This document shows positions 15,658 to 24,548 of a DNA stretch of 64,000 bases, one piece after another. The notes beneath the pieces were generated by a model. It did no database searches and was not told the DNA's origin. It saw only the letters and a list, made by a program, of their open reading frames with translations. Every line of letters starts with the position of its first letter. Position 1 is the stretch's first letter. The translations under genes were made by a program, and so were the position numbers. The DNA is from CAKUFA01 sp963646285 (GTDB taxonomy: Bacteria > Bacillota > Clostridia > Christensenellales > Aristaeellaceae), in the NCBI GenBank assembly GCA_963646285.1, contig CAVIWF010000001.1, positions 62,001 through 126,000 of the forward strand, read 5' to 3'.

Positions 15658-18615
15658 TTACGCAGCCTTCTTCGCCTTGCACTCCTTGCGCATATCCAGC
15701 AGCAGGAGAACCAGTGCCAGCAGGGTCAGCGCACCGAAGGTGTACTCCACGATGTTCAGGGTCATCTGCCACCAGGGAGTTACAGCCACGATTTTGCTGT
15801 TGCGGCTGATGCCGTCCATGCCACGGGAATGCAGCACCGTGTACAGCACCCGCTTGCTGGACAGACGCAGTGCCTGAGCCACCAGCTTGTTGGGGTTGGA
15901 ACCGTTGGGACCGTAAGCGGCAAACTGGGACACGTCATCGCCTACATAGTTGTCGGGGATGTCGTTGCCAGCCAGCACTTCGTTGACCTTTACCATGTAG
16001 GTATCATCATACATGTCGGTCACGGCGAAACCGCTCATGCCTGCTTCACCACGGAGCCAGTCCGTCAGCAGTTCGCTGTAAGCGCCTGCCCACTGGGCAC
16101 CCAGACGGTTGAAGGCGGTCATGACGCACTTGGCGTCGGCCTGCACAATGGGCAGCTCGAAGGCACGGAGGTAAATCTCACGCAGTGCCTGCTCGTTGAC
16201 CCAGGTGCCGATACCGGCACGGTTGTTTTCCTGATCGTTCAGTACAAAGTGCTTGTTGTACACATACACGCCCTTGCTCTGGATGCCGATGGTTTCAGCA
16301 GCGTCCACCAGGCCGGTCAGGATGCCATCTTCGGAATAGTACTCGAACACACGGCCTGCATAGGGAGAACGGTGAATGTTCAGACCTGTGCCGTACAGCC
16401 CGGCATAGCCTGCCCACATGGCATCCTCACCAATGAGTTCGCCCACTTCACGGATCAGCTCATCATTGAAGGTGGCGGCGATGATGCCGTTGCAGGGGTA
16501 GCAGGTGCCTTTGGCATTCTTCATGGGATCGTTGGTCTGGGTAGCGTAGCCGTTTTCGCCAACGGAGTACTTCTGGGTCACACCGGAAGGGCCGTTGTGG
16601 TCGGTGGTCAGGGGCTTGCCGATGGAGTCAATGTCAATGGTCATGCGCAGGCCGTTGGCGCACAGCTTGGCCATTTCTTCATAGGTCAGCTGATCCATGA
16701 AGGTATCCCACATGGGATCGTCATAGTCATACTCCAGCATGTTGATCAGCTGCAGGTCGGCGTCCTTACCCATGGTGGGCCATTCGGCGTTGGAGTCGTC
16801 AGGCAGGTCACTGTCGTCCAGGATAGCATCAGAAGCCATCTGAGCGGTCATGGTCAGCTTCACACTGCCGGCGGTCACGGTGCCTGCCCAGTCGCTGCGG
16901 GAGTAGTACACAACAGAGTTGTCGCCACGGCCTTCATAGCGGTTGATATCCGTGTCAGCGAAGAGGCTGGTCACGGTGTTGCCCGTGCCGTAAGCGGCGG
17001 CATAGGTGGTGCTGTCGAAGGCAAGATCCATGGAATAGGTCAGGGAAGCATCGCCTTCGGCGGTCATGCCGTCCTCCACGGTCTTGCCCTTGGCGGCCAG
17101 AATGTTGTTGGCAGCAGCGTGGCTGTCGTCAGCAACGGTCAGGTAGTAGCTGCCTTCATCCAGAATGTACACACCGGTGCCGGTGGCATCATAGCTGGTC
17201 AGGTAGTACTCGGGCACGTCGATGGTGAGCACTTCGCTGGCACCGGGCTCGAGGATCTGGGTCTTGTTGTAGCCAACCAGTTCCACAGAGGCCTTTTCAA
17301 TGCCGTTGGCCTTGTCATAGTCGGTGTAAGGCTTCTGGGCATAGACCTGCACGGTCTTCTTGCCGGCTACGCTGCCGGAGTTGGTCACCTTGACCGTCAC
17401 GGAGTAGTTAACGCCCGTGCCTTCGCCGGACTTCACAACCTTCATGTCGCTCATGGTGAAGTCGGAGTAGCTCAGGCCGTAGCCGAAGGGATAGGCCACA
17501 TTGTCCGTGTAGGTGAAGTTGCCTGCATTGGCAGTGCCCAGCACCACGTCTTCATAGCGGGTTTCGGTATACTTGTAGCCAACGTAGATGCCTTCCTGAT
17601 ACACAACGTACTGATTGTACTTGTTGGCGTTGGTGCCCAGGTCGTAGCTGGTGGAATCGGCGTAGGTATAAGAGCCGAAGTTGTTCATCACAGGGTTCAG
17701 CTGATTATCCGTCCACCAGGTATCAGGCAGGGAGCCAGAGGGGTTCACCTTGCCGGAGAGCACATCGCCCACGGCGTACAGACCTGTCTGACCCACAGAG
17801 CCAACCCACAGGGCAGCGTCCACACCATAGGCGGGATCATTCAGGAAGCCCACGGACATGGGGTTTGCACTGTTGATGATCACGGTGATGGAACGAATCT
17901 TGCCGTCCTGCTTCAGCTCGTTCAGGCCTTCCAGCACGGACAGTTCGTCTTCGTTCAGCTTCAGGTAGTCGTCATCCAGAGCGTCGTCGATGGTAACGGT
18001 CACGTCGTTGCCCTCGCCGCCCACACGGCCGACTACGTAAATGACATCCTCACCGTTGCCGATGGTGTCGTCATTGTTCTTCTTGACCTTGCTCCACTTG
18101 ACCTCGCCGATCTCGTGGCTGTTCCGCTTGGCTTCCTTATCCACATAGTAGTCAAGCAGAGCCTTGTCTACTACATTGAAGCCTGCATCCTGCATCACAT
18201 CGTAGTAGTTGGCTGCACCGTCGGCATCTACTGCGCCGGAACCGGTACCGCCGTACACAGGATCCAGAATGGTCACGCCAACCAGCGCCACATCGCTGCC
18301 GGCCTTCAAGGGCAGCACGTTGCCCTCATTCTTCAGCAGTACAATACCTTCGCCTTCTACCTCCCGAACCTTGGCTTCACCGGCGGCCTTCAGGTCTGCC
18401 AGGGAAGCATACTGGCTCTCGTAGTAGCGGGCGTAACCTTCTTCTTCACCCTCCGCCAGGGTGCTGACGACCTTGGAAGTCGTGGTACCCAGCACGGAGT
18501 TGATCTGACCGGCACATTCGCCGGCAATCACGTTGCCCGTGAAGATCACAGCAAAAAGAGATGCCGTAACATTCAAGAAAACCTTCTTGAGTGTTCTTTT
18601 CTTGGATGCCTTCAT
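15658..18615 (-). CDS. Membrane-anchored glycoside hydrolase family 3 with permuted domain order
   Basis: 985 aa. An N-terminal membrane segment (about 12-35) is followed by the GH3 C-terminal (alpha/beta sandwich) domain first (GIVLLKNEGNVLPL, about residue 75). A fibronectin-III-like domain comes next (about 430-500), and the GH3 N-terminal TIM barrel last: LTTDHNGPSGVTQ, ATFNDELIREVGELIGEDAM, HFVLNDQENNR, and GFAVTDMYD with the nucleophile Asp. A C-terminal membrane helix (TFGALTLLALVLLLLD) and a basic tail end the protein. Family members are beta-glucosidases, xylosidases and similar; substrate unknown. AAGGAG before 18615 sets the start. The catalytic domains should face outside, held by both ends. 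Confidence 0.88.
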   Translation of the reverse strand: MKASKKRTLKKVFLNVTASLFAVIFTGNVIAGECAGQINSVLGTTTSKVVSTLAEGEEEGYARYYESQYASLADLKAAGEAKVREVEGEGIVLLKNEGNVLPLKAGSDVALVGVTILDPVYGGTGSGAVDADGAANYYDVMQDAGFNVVDKALLDYYVDKEAKRNSHEIGEVKWSKVKKNNDDTIGNGEDVIYVVGRVGGEGNDVTVTIDDALDDDYLKLNEDELSVLEGLNELKQDGKIRSITVIINSANPMSVGFLNDPAYGVDAALWVGSVGQTGLYAVGDVLSGKVNPSGSLPDTWWTDNQLNPVMNNFGSYTYADSTSYDLGTNANKYNQYVVYQEGIYVGYKYTETRYEDVVLGTANAGNFTYTDNVAYPFGYGLSYSDFTMSDMKVVKSGEGTGVNYSVTVKVTNSGSVAGKKTVQVYAQKPYTDYDKANGIEKASVELVGYNKTQILEPGASEVLTIDVPEYYLTSYDATGTGVYILDEGSYYLTVADDSHAAANNILAAKGKTVEDGMTAEGDASLTYSMDLAFDSTTYAAAYGTGNTVTSLFADTDINRYEGRGDNSVVYYSRSDWAGTVTAGSVKLTMTAQMASDAILDDSDLPDDSNAEWPTMGKDADLQLINMLEYDYDDPMWDTFMDQLTYEEMAKLCANGLRMTIDIDSIGKPLTTDHNGPSGVTQKYSVGENGYATQTNDPMKNAKGTCYPCNGIIAATFNDELIREVGELIGEDAMWAGYAGLYGTGLNIHRSPYAGRVFEYYSEDGILTGLVDAAETIGIQSKGVYVYNKHFVLNDQENNRAGIGTWVNEQALREIYLRAFELPIVQADAKCVMTAFNRLGAQWAGAYSELLTDWLRGEAGMSGFAVTDMYDDTYMVKVNEVLAGNDIPDNYVGDDVSQFAAYGPNGSNPNKLVAQALRLSSKRVLYTVLHSRGMDGISRNSKIVAVTPWWQMTLNIVEYTFGALTLLALVLLLLDMRKECKAKKAA

Positions 18616-18955
18616 TGAGGGATTCTCCTTTCCAATTGAGAAACCTGCTTCTCGAGCCACGCGTCCTTGCGGCGACGGCGGCAACAGCCCCGGCAGAATC
18701 CTTTGCGCGGCGTGTTCGGATCCCTGTCCCCGGCACTGTTTAGCTTTTTGTATTTTATAACATTTTGAGCAAAAGGGAAAGAGATTTGTCGTACATGAAC
18801 AATCCTTTGTCGCAACATTGGAATGCGTTCATTCACGACAACTTTATGACGTGACAATGAAAGAAATGCGTGCTTGCGACAGCAATCACAACGCTTACGG
18901 AAGGCATGCAGCATCTGAAGGTGGTTCTGCGGGCAATTCCTGCGAAAAGTGCAGA
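18616..18955. other. Non-coding region between GH3 and the 19152 gene, left part
   Basis: No supported gene. It holds the 5' region of the minus-strand GH3 gene (AT-rich stretch 18738-18770, promoter not clear) and two TTGTCG words at 18787 and 18808. I see no strong inverted repeat before 18956. Confidence 0.5.
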
Positions 18956-18984
18956 TTGCACAATTCGCTGAAATATGTCATAAT
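18956..18984 (+). promoter_or_regulatory. Promoter of the small membrane protein gene
   Basis: TTGCAC (18956-18961) and CATAAT (18979-18984) with 17-bp spacer, giving a leader of about 160 nt. Confidence 0.6.
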
Positions 18985-18989
18985 AGCCT

Positions 18990-19136
18990 TGTCTTTGACG
19001 GGACGGTTGGCGTTTTTCCTGCAAAAGTGCGGTTTTGCAGGGGAGAAGCATCCGCCCACGCGGATTCCGACACACTCTCTCAGCGCGGCAGACGCTGCCC
19101 TTGGGCAGGGTCACTTCCTGTGTATCGGGAATGCTG
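18990..19136 (+). promoter_or_regulatory. Structured 5' leader with alternative hairpins
   Basis: The leader contains CCTGCAAAA/TTTTGCAGG (19018-19041) and ATCCGC/GCGGAT (19050-19065). It also has two mutually exclusive stems that share CTGCC at 19095-19099: GGCAG (19087-19091) or GGCAG (19104-19108). No known riboswitch consensus was recognised. Confidence 0.45.
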
Positions 19137-19151
19137 AAAGGAGTTTTTTCC

Positions 19152-19568
19152 ATGAGTGCAAATTCCACTAAAAAGGGCTGGGGTGTGTATACCACCCTGG
19201 TTGCTGCTGTGCTTTCCTTGGCTGCCGGCATTTACCTCAAGGTGATCAACGGTACCTTCGGCGCTACTCAGCGTGTGTGCTATAGCGCTGCTGCTACGTG
19301 GCTGCTGATCGGCGCCTTTGTGGTTGCCGTGGTGCTGGTGGCACTGAAGAAGTATGGTCTTGCTTCTGCTCTGGTAACGGCCATGAGCGGCTGCTCCATC
19401 CTGTTCTTTGTGCACAAGTGCTACTGGTACGTCAGCGACGTGTTCGTGGCCATTGACGAAAAGGGCTTTGACCCCAACTTCATCGCCTTCGCATGCCTGG
19501 CCTTCGGTGCTTTCCTGCTGGGCGAGGTTTCCATCTACGCACGCAAGGTGAAGACCGTTAAGGCTTAA
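19152..19568 (+). CDS. Small four-helix membrane protein, unknown function
   Basis: 138 aa. Four hydrophobic helices (about 12-30, 43-65, 68-87 and 108-126) with short loops, a basic N-terminus (STKKGW) and a basic C-terminus (YARKVKTVKA). I do not recognise the family and see no catalytic motif. AAAGGAG (19137-19143) lies 8 nt before the ATG. A long structured leader precedes it and a terminator follows, so it is transcribed alone. It sits directly before the hexuronide locus, but a functional link is only positional. Confidence 0.75.
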   Translation: MSANSTKKGWGVYTTLVAAVLSLAAGIYLKVINGTFGATQRVCYSAAATWLLIGAFVVAVVLVALKKYGLASALVTAMSGCSILFFVHKCYWYVSDVFVAIDEKGFDPNFIAFACLAFGAFLLGEVSIYARKVKTVKA

Positions 19569-19578
19569 CCTTTCTTTA

Positions 19579-19612
19579 CTCTGCCTTTCAATGAAGAAGG
19601 CAGAGTTCTTTT
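19579..19612 (+). terminator. Rho-independent terminator after the small membrane protein gene
   Basis: Perfect 9-bp stem CTCTGCCTT (19579-19587) / AAGGCAGAG (19597-19605), then TTCTTTTT. Confidence 0.88.
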
Positions 19613-19661
19613 TACGGCAGGCACAGAATGGCCAATTCGGGAAGAATGCTTCCGTTCACGA

Positions 19662-19700
19662 CGTCTTTCGGGCGTATATGACGTTTACGCCTGAAAGACG
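19662..19700 (+). promoter_or_regulatory. 39-bp near-palindrome upstream of the hexuronide operon
   Basis: 15-bp arms (19662-19676 / 19686-19700) with one mismatch and a 9-nt centre. It is not followed by a T run, so it is unlikely to be a terminator. Its position about 120 bp before the GH2 ATG fits an operator for the uronide operon. Confidence 0.5.
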
Positions 19701-19818
19701 CTCATTCAAGTAGGAAGCCTTTTCTTTTCCATTTTCTTGTGCTACAGTTAGGTTAGGTTCATTCGTTTACCATAAGCCTTGGCTCTTTGGCCACCAATTC
19801 ACAGTGAGGAGGAGCATC

Positions 19819-21747
19819 ATGCGCCATACCATAGAGCTTAGTCAGGCCTGGCACTTTACGGGGTTTGACGGCAAGACCATCGAAGTTACCATTCCCCACA
19901 CGTGGAACAACGTTGACGGACAGGATGGGGGCAATGACTACAAGCGGGGTACTTGCCATTACCAGCATACCTTTTCCAAGCCGGCCTTTGATCCTGCCTG
20001 CGAGGAAGTGTGGCTGGAGTTTGACGGCGTCAATGCTTCTGCGGCTGTGACGCTGAACGGCAAGCCTCTTTGCACCCACGACGGCGGATATTCCACCTTC
20101 CGGGCAGAGGTTACGTCCTTCCTTGCAGATGTGAACGACCTGCAGGTGGATGTGGACAACAGCAAAAACACCAGGGTTTATCCCCAGAAGGCGGACTTCA
20201 CCTTCTATGGCGGCATTTACAGAGGGGTTCGGCTGATTGTTGTCAACAAGGCTCACTTTGCCTTGGACTATCTGGGTTCCTGCGGCGTGCGGGTAACGCC
20301 TGTGCCCAAGGGCGACGGTGCTGATGTACGGGTGCAGAGCCGCATCACCGCCGGGCAGGTGCACATCACCCTGCTGGATGCCCAAGGCACCACCGTGGCA
20401 GAGGGGGACGGAACAGACACCACCCTGCATATGGTGAAGGCGCACCGCTGGCAGGGCACGGAAGATCCCTACCTCTATCAGTGCCAGGTGCAGGTTGTGG
20501 TGGATCATGAAGTGACGGATACGCTGACCATTCCTTTCGGCATTCGTTCCTTCAAGACGGATCCCAAGAAGGGCTTCTTCCTGAATGACAAGCCTTATCC
20601 TCTCCATGGCGTGTCCCGCCATCAGGATCGCAAGGGCGTGGGCAATGCCATTACCTGTGCCATGCATGATGAGGATATGGCACTGATTCGGGAGCTGGGT
20701 GCCAACACCATTCGCTTGGCTCACTATCAGCATGACCAGTACTTCTATGACCTGTGCGACCGCTACGGCATGGTGGTGTGGGCAGAAATTCCCTACATCA
20801 GCGAGCATATGCCGGAAGGCCGTGCAAACACCATCAGTCAGATGAAGGAGCTGATTGAGCAGAACTACAATCACACCAGCATCGTCTGCTGGGGCGTGTC
20901 CAATGAAATCACTATTTCCACCAAGGACAAAAAGGACATGCTGGATAACCATCATGTGCTGAATGACCTGGTGCATCAGACGGATCCCACCCGGTTCACC
21001 ACCTTGGCCTGCTATGCCATGTGCGGCCCCTTCAACCGGAGCGCTCACATTACGGATGTGGTCAGCTGGAACCTGTATCTGGGCTGGTACGTGCCCGGTC
21101 TGTTCCTGAATGATTTGTGGATCGGCTTCTTCCACCTGTGCTATCCCAATCGCTGCCTGGGTTACAGCGAGTACGGCGCAGAGGGTATGCCCAACCTGCA
21201 TTCCTCCCACCCCCGCCGGAATGATCACACGGAAGAGTATCAGGCCAAGTATCATGAATTCATGGTGCGCTGCTTCAAGCGTCATCCCTACATGTGGGCA
21301 ACCCATGTGTGGAACATGTTCGACTTTGCTGCCGATGCCCGTGATCAGGGCGGCGAACCCGGCATGAACCACAAGGGTCTGGTCACTTTTGACCGGAAGA
21401 CGAAGAAGGACAGCTTCTACCTCTACAAAGCCAACTGGAGCAAGGAAGCCTTTGTGCATATCTGCTCCAAGCGGTATGTGGAACGCTGCGAAAGCACCAC
21501 CACCATCAAAGTATATTCCACCGAAAAAACGGTGCGTCTGTTGGTGAATGGCAAGGCTGTGGGGGAAATGACCCGCAATGACCATGTGTTCACCTTCCGC
21601 ATTCCCCTCACCGGCGACATCCATGTGGAAGCCATTGCCGGCAGCTGCACGGACAGCGCCAACTTCCGCAAGGTGATGAAGCCTAACGAAAGCTACAAGC
21701 TCCGCAAGGTGAAGAATGCGCAGAAATCCAACTGGGTTGATGCCTGA
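19819..21747 (+). CDS. Glycoside hydrolase family 2, probable beta-glucuronidase or beta-galactosidase
   Basis: 642 aa, cytoplasmic (no signal peptide). It has the sugar-binding sandwich domain (IPHTWNNVDGQDGG, 35-48), an immunoglobulin-like domain, and a TIM barrel with GVSRHQDRKG, the acid/base Glu in WGVSNEI and the nucleophile Glu in GYSEYGAEG. Near the C-terminus GMNHKGLVTFDRK contains an N-x-K motif, which in gut beta-glucuronidases contacts the uronic carboxylate. Some GH2 galactosidases also have it, so the motif alone is not decisive. The following genes (GPH symporter, uxuA, SDR fructuronate reductase) argue for a hexuronide substrate. GAGGAGG precedes the ATG. Confidence 0.85.
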   Translation: MRHTIELSQAWHFTGFDGKTIEVTIPHTWNNVDGQDGGNDYKRGTCHYQHTFSKPAFDPACEEVWLEFDGVNASAAVTLNGKPLCTHDGGYSTFRAEVTSFLADVNDLQVDVDNSKNTRVYPQKADFTFYGGIYRGVRLIVVNKAHFALDYLGSCGVRVTPVPKGDGADVRVQSRITAGQVHITLLDAQGTTVAEGDGTDTTLHMVKAHRWQGTEDPYLYQCQVQVVVDHEVTDTLTIPFGIRSFKTDPKKGFFLNDKPYPLHGVSRHQDRKGVGNAITCAMHDEDMALIRELGANTIRLAHYQHDQYFYDLCDRYGMVVWAEIPYISEHMPEGRANTISQMKELIEQNYNHTSIVCWGVSNEITISTKDKKDMLDNHHVLNDLVHQTDPTRFTTLACYAMCGPFNRSAHITDVVSWNLYLGWYVPGLFLNDLWIGFFHLCYPNRCLGYSEYGAEGMPNLHSSHPRRNDHTEEYQAKYHEFMVRCFKRHPYMWATHVWNMFDFAADARDQGGEPGMNHKGLVTFDRKTKKDSFYLYKANWSKEAFVHICSKRYVERCESTTTIKVYSTEKTVRLLVNGKAVGEMTRNDHVFTFRIPLTGDIHVEAIAGSCTDSANFRKVMKPNESYKLRKVKNAQKSNWVDA

Positions 21748-21800
21748 AAAGGCTTCACAAGGGTATCGTTCAATAATTCATTAGGAAGGGAGACTTCTCC

Positions 21801-23402
21801 ATGGCAAAAACCGCGTCCGTCCCAGCCAATGACGGACTGAACCGGGCAAAGCCGTACCAGTTGATGCTTTTCCCCCTCAACAACGGTGCGACTAATGTCT
21901 ACTTCGTACTGATTCTTTCCTACGTGGCACAGTTCGGCTCCAGCGTGCTGAAGCTGGGCATGTTCGCCTCCATCATGGTTACGGTGATGCGTATCGCCGA
22001 CGCCGTGACCGACCCCATCATCGGTGCCCTCATGGATCGCACCAGCACGAAGATCGGCAAGTTCCGCCCCTTCATGATCATCGGCAGCGTCATCATGGCA
22101 CTGAGCGTGATTGCCCTGTACTGCCTGCTGCCTCTGGTGCCTGAAACCCAGATGGCATGGCGCTACATCCTCTTTACGCTGGTGTACTTCATCTGGGTCA
22201 TCGGCTACACCTTCCAGACCAGCTGCACCCGCGCCGGTCAGACGGTGCTGACCAATGATCCCAGCCAGCGCCCCCTGTTCACCATTTTCAACACCATCGG
22301 TTCCTTGGCAGGCATGGGCATCATGCAGTTCATGATCCCCCTGATCAAGAAGAACTTCGACGTTGTGGAAAACGGTGTGGTGACCATGTCCGGCTATGCG
22401 GATCCTGCGCTGTACCGCATCATCACTCCCATTGGTATTGCCATTTCCGTGCTGCTGACTATGCTGGCCATCATCGGCATTGCCGAGAAGGATCGTCCAG
22501 AATACTACGGCATCGGCGGCAGCAAGCAGGAGAAGGTCAAGCTCTCCGAGTATGCAGCCATTATCAAGGCCAACAAGCCCATGCAGCGGCTGATGGTTGC
22601 CGGTGCAGGCTGTAAGCTGGCACTGGCCATTGCCACCAACACCACCGTGCTGCTGGCACTCTACGGCATCCTGATGGGCAACTACAATTCCCTGTACCTG
22701 CCCATGATGGTGCTGGGCTACGTCTTCGCTGTTCCTTTCTTCCTCCTGTCTGTCCGCACTTCCCAGAAGGAAGGCCAGAAGGCATCCCTGACCCGGTATG
22801 TATCCGTGGCACTGATCTGCTACGTAGGCGTGCTGGTGCTGCTGGTTCTCAGCCAGTACGGCAATCCTGACTGGATGCTTGCCTTCCCCTTCAACGGCGG
22901 CGGCAGCGTGAACCTGTACACCATCCTGTTCATCCTGTTCTTCGGCGTGGGCTATGGCGCATACTATGCCACGGCTGATATGCCCATCCCCATGGTGGCT
23001 GACTGCTCCGACTACGAAACCTATCGCAGCGGCAAGTACATCCCTGGCATCATGGGTACCATGTTCTCCCTCATCGATAAGCTGGTTTCTTCTCTGGCAC
23101 AGACGCTGGTGGCTTTCATCTTCCTCCTCTTTGCCGGCTTGAACGAACTCCCTACTGACGCCACCCCTTACTCTGCCGGCATCAAGGTGGCAGTAATCGT
23201 GATGTTCTGCATCATCCCCATGATCGCATGGGTGGCTACGCTGATCGCCATGAAGGGCTACACCCTGACCGGTGCCAAGATGAAGGAAATCCAGGCCGTG
23301 AATGGCGCCCGTAAAAAGGCCATTGCCTCTGGCATGACCTTGGAAGAATCCATGGAAGTGTACAAGACCATGGACGATGTTGCAAACAAACCAATTCAGT
23401 AA
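21801..23402 (+). CDS. GPH-family (MFS) sugar/hexuronide symporter
   Basis: 533 aa with about 12 membrane helices. KPYQLMLFPLNNGATNVYFV and the cytoplasmic loop motif DAVTDPIIGALMDRTSTKIGKFRP are typical of the glycoside-pentoside-hexuronide:cation symporters (MelB/UidB/YicJ type). It would bring the glycoside into the cell coupled to Na+ or H+. The C-terminus is longer than usual (TGAKMKEIQAVNGARKKAIA, then an acidic helix). It lies 53 bp after the GH2 gene and 15 bp before uxuA on the same strand. Import of an intact glucuronide and cytoplasmic cleavage by the GH2 enzyme is the simplest reading. Confidence 0.88.
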   Translation: MAKTASVPANDGLNRAKPYQLMLFPLNNGATNVYFVLILSYVAQFGSSVLKLGMFASIMVTVMRIADAVTDPIIGALMDRTSTKIGKFRPFMIIGSVIMALSVIALYCLLPLVPETQMAWRYILFTLVYFIWVIGYTFQTSCTRAGQTVLTNDPSQRPLFTIFNTIGSLAGMGIMQFMIPLIKKNFDVVENGVVTMSGYADPALYRIITPIGIAISVLLTMLAIIGIAEKDRPEYYGIGGSKQEKVKLSEYAAIIKANKPMQRLMVAGAGCKLALAIATNTTVLLALYGILMGNYNSLYLPMMVLGYVFAVPFFLLSVRTSQKEGQKASLTRYVSVALICYVGVLVLLVLSQYGNPDWMLAFPFNGGGSVNLYTILFILFFGVGYGAYYATADMPIPMVADCSDYETYRSGKYIPGIMGTMFSLIDKLVSSLAQTLVAFIFLLFAGLNELPTDATPYSAGIKVAVIVMFCIIPMIAWVATLIAMKGYTLTGAKMKEIQAVNGARKKAIASGMTLEESMEVYKTMDDVANKPIQ

Positions 23403-23417
23403 AGGAGCTAACTGAGC

Positions 23418-24473
23418 ATGAAAAGTTCTTTCCGTTGGTATGGTGACAGTGATCCTGTGACCCTGGACATGATCCGTCAAATCCCCGGTATGCGCTCGAT
23501 CGTTTCCGCTGTGTATGATGTGAAGCCCGGCGAAGTGTGGCCGGAGGAATCCATCAAGCACCTGGTGGACGAATGCGCCGTCAAGGGTCTTGTCTTCGAC
23601 ATTGTGGAATCCATCCCCGTGACGGAAGAAATCAAGCTGGGTCTGCCTGAGCGTGACCGTCACATTGACAACTACTGCGAATCCATCCGCCGCTGTGCCA
23701 AGTACGGCATCAAGTGCGTGACCTACAACTTCATGCCCGTCTTCGACTGGACCCGTACTCAGCTGGATAAGATGGCAGCCGACGGCTCCACCTCTCTGGT
23801 GATGTACTGGGATCAGATGCGCGACCTGGATCCTCTGAAGGATGACATTCATCTGCCTGGCTGGGACTCCAGCTACACCCAGGACGAGGTTCGTGACCTG
23901 ATCCGTGCCTATGGCGAACTGGGTGAGGAAGGCCTGTGGAGCAACATCGAGTACTTCCTCAAGCGGGTCATTCCCGTGGCTGAGGAGTGCGGCGTGGTGA
24001 TGGCACTGCATCCCGATGATCCGCCCTATCCCATCTTTGGTCTGCCCCGGGTGATCACCTGCGAGGAAAACCTGGATCGGTATCTGGCCATTGTGGACAG
24101 CCCCTCCAACACCCTGTGCCTGTGCACCGGCTCTCTGGGATGCTCCCCCAAGAATGACATCCCGAAGCTGACCCGGAAGTATTCCGCCATGAAGCGCATC
24201 GGCTTCATGCACCTGCGCAATGTCCGCATCCTGCCTGATACCTCCTTTGAGGAGTCCGGTCACCTGACCAAGGATGGCAGCCTGGACATGAACGCCATCG
24301 TGAAGGCACTGGTGGAAACCGGCTTTGACGGCTACTTCCGTCCTGACCATGGCCGCATGATCTGGAGCGAGGTGGGTTCCAATGCAAAGCCTGGCTACGG
24401 CCTGTATGACCGTGCCCTGGGCACCGCTTACCTGAATGGATTGATTGAGGCCAACGGCGGCACCTTGGAGTGA
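23418..24473 (+). CDS. uxuA: D-mannonate dehydratase
   Basis: 351 aa, close to the usual 350-390. The sequence SSFRWYGDSDPVTLDMIRQIPG, then VYDVKPGEVWP, VTYNFMPVFDWTRT, MALHPDDPPYPIFGLPRV and FRPDHGRMIW matches UxuA. It dehydrates D-mannonate to 2-keto-3-deoxygluconate using a divalent metal, held by conserved His/Cys/Asp residues seen in CTGSLG and MHLRNV. It is the central step of glucuronate breakdown. AAAGGAG lies 9 nt upstream. The neighbours supply transport and the preceding oxidoreductase step. KdgK and KdgA are not in the window. Confidence 0.93.
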   Translation: MKSSFRWYGDSDPVTLDMIRQIPGMRSIVSAVYDVKPGEVWPEESIKHLVDECAVKGLVFDIVESIPVTEEIKLGLPERDRHIDNYCESIRRCAKYGIKCVTYNFMPVFDWTRTQLDKMAADGSTSLVMYWDQMRDLDPLKDDIHLPGWDSSYTQDEVRDLIRAYGELGEEGLWSNIEYFLKRVIPVAEECGVVMALHPDDPPYPIFGLPRVITCEENLDRYLAIVDSPSNTLCLCTGSLGCSPKNDIPKLTRKYSAMKRIGFMHLRNVRILPDTSFEESGHLTKDGSLDMNAIVKALVETGFDGYFRPDHGRMIWSEVGSNAKPGYGLYDRALGTAYLNGLIEANGGTLE

Positions 24474-24548
24474 CCGCCCTCCTCCTTCAATAGATGCATG
24501 TGCTGAGCATATGCGCAAAAAACAGACATCGAAAGGGAGATATGAATC

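Noticed and set aside
15829..18618. 929-residue open frame on the plus strand opposite GH3
   Set aside because: Shadow of the GH3 gene. It has no start signal and the Val/Gly/His-rich composition is typical of reversed coding DNA.
19759..21624. 621-residue open frame opposite the GH2 gene
   Set aside because: No ribosome binding site or recognisable motif; the GH2 frame on the other strand carries all catalytic motifs.
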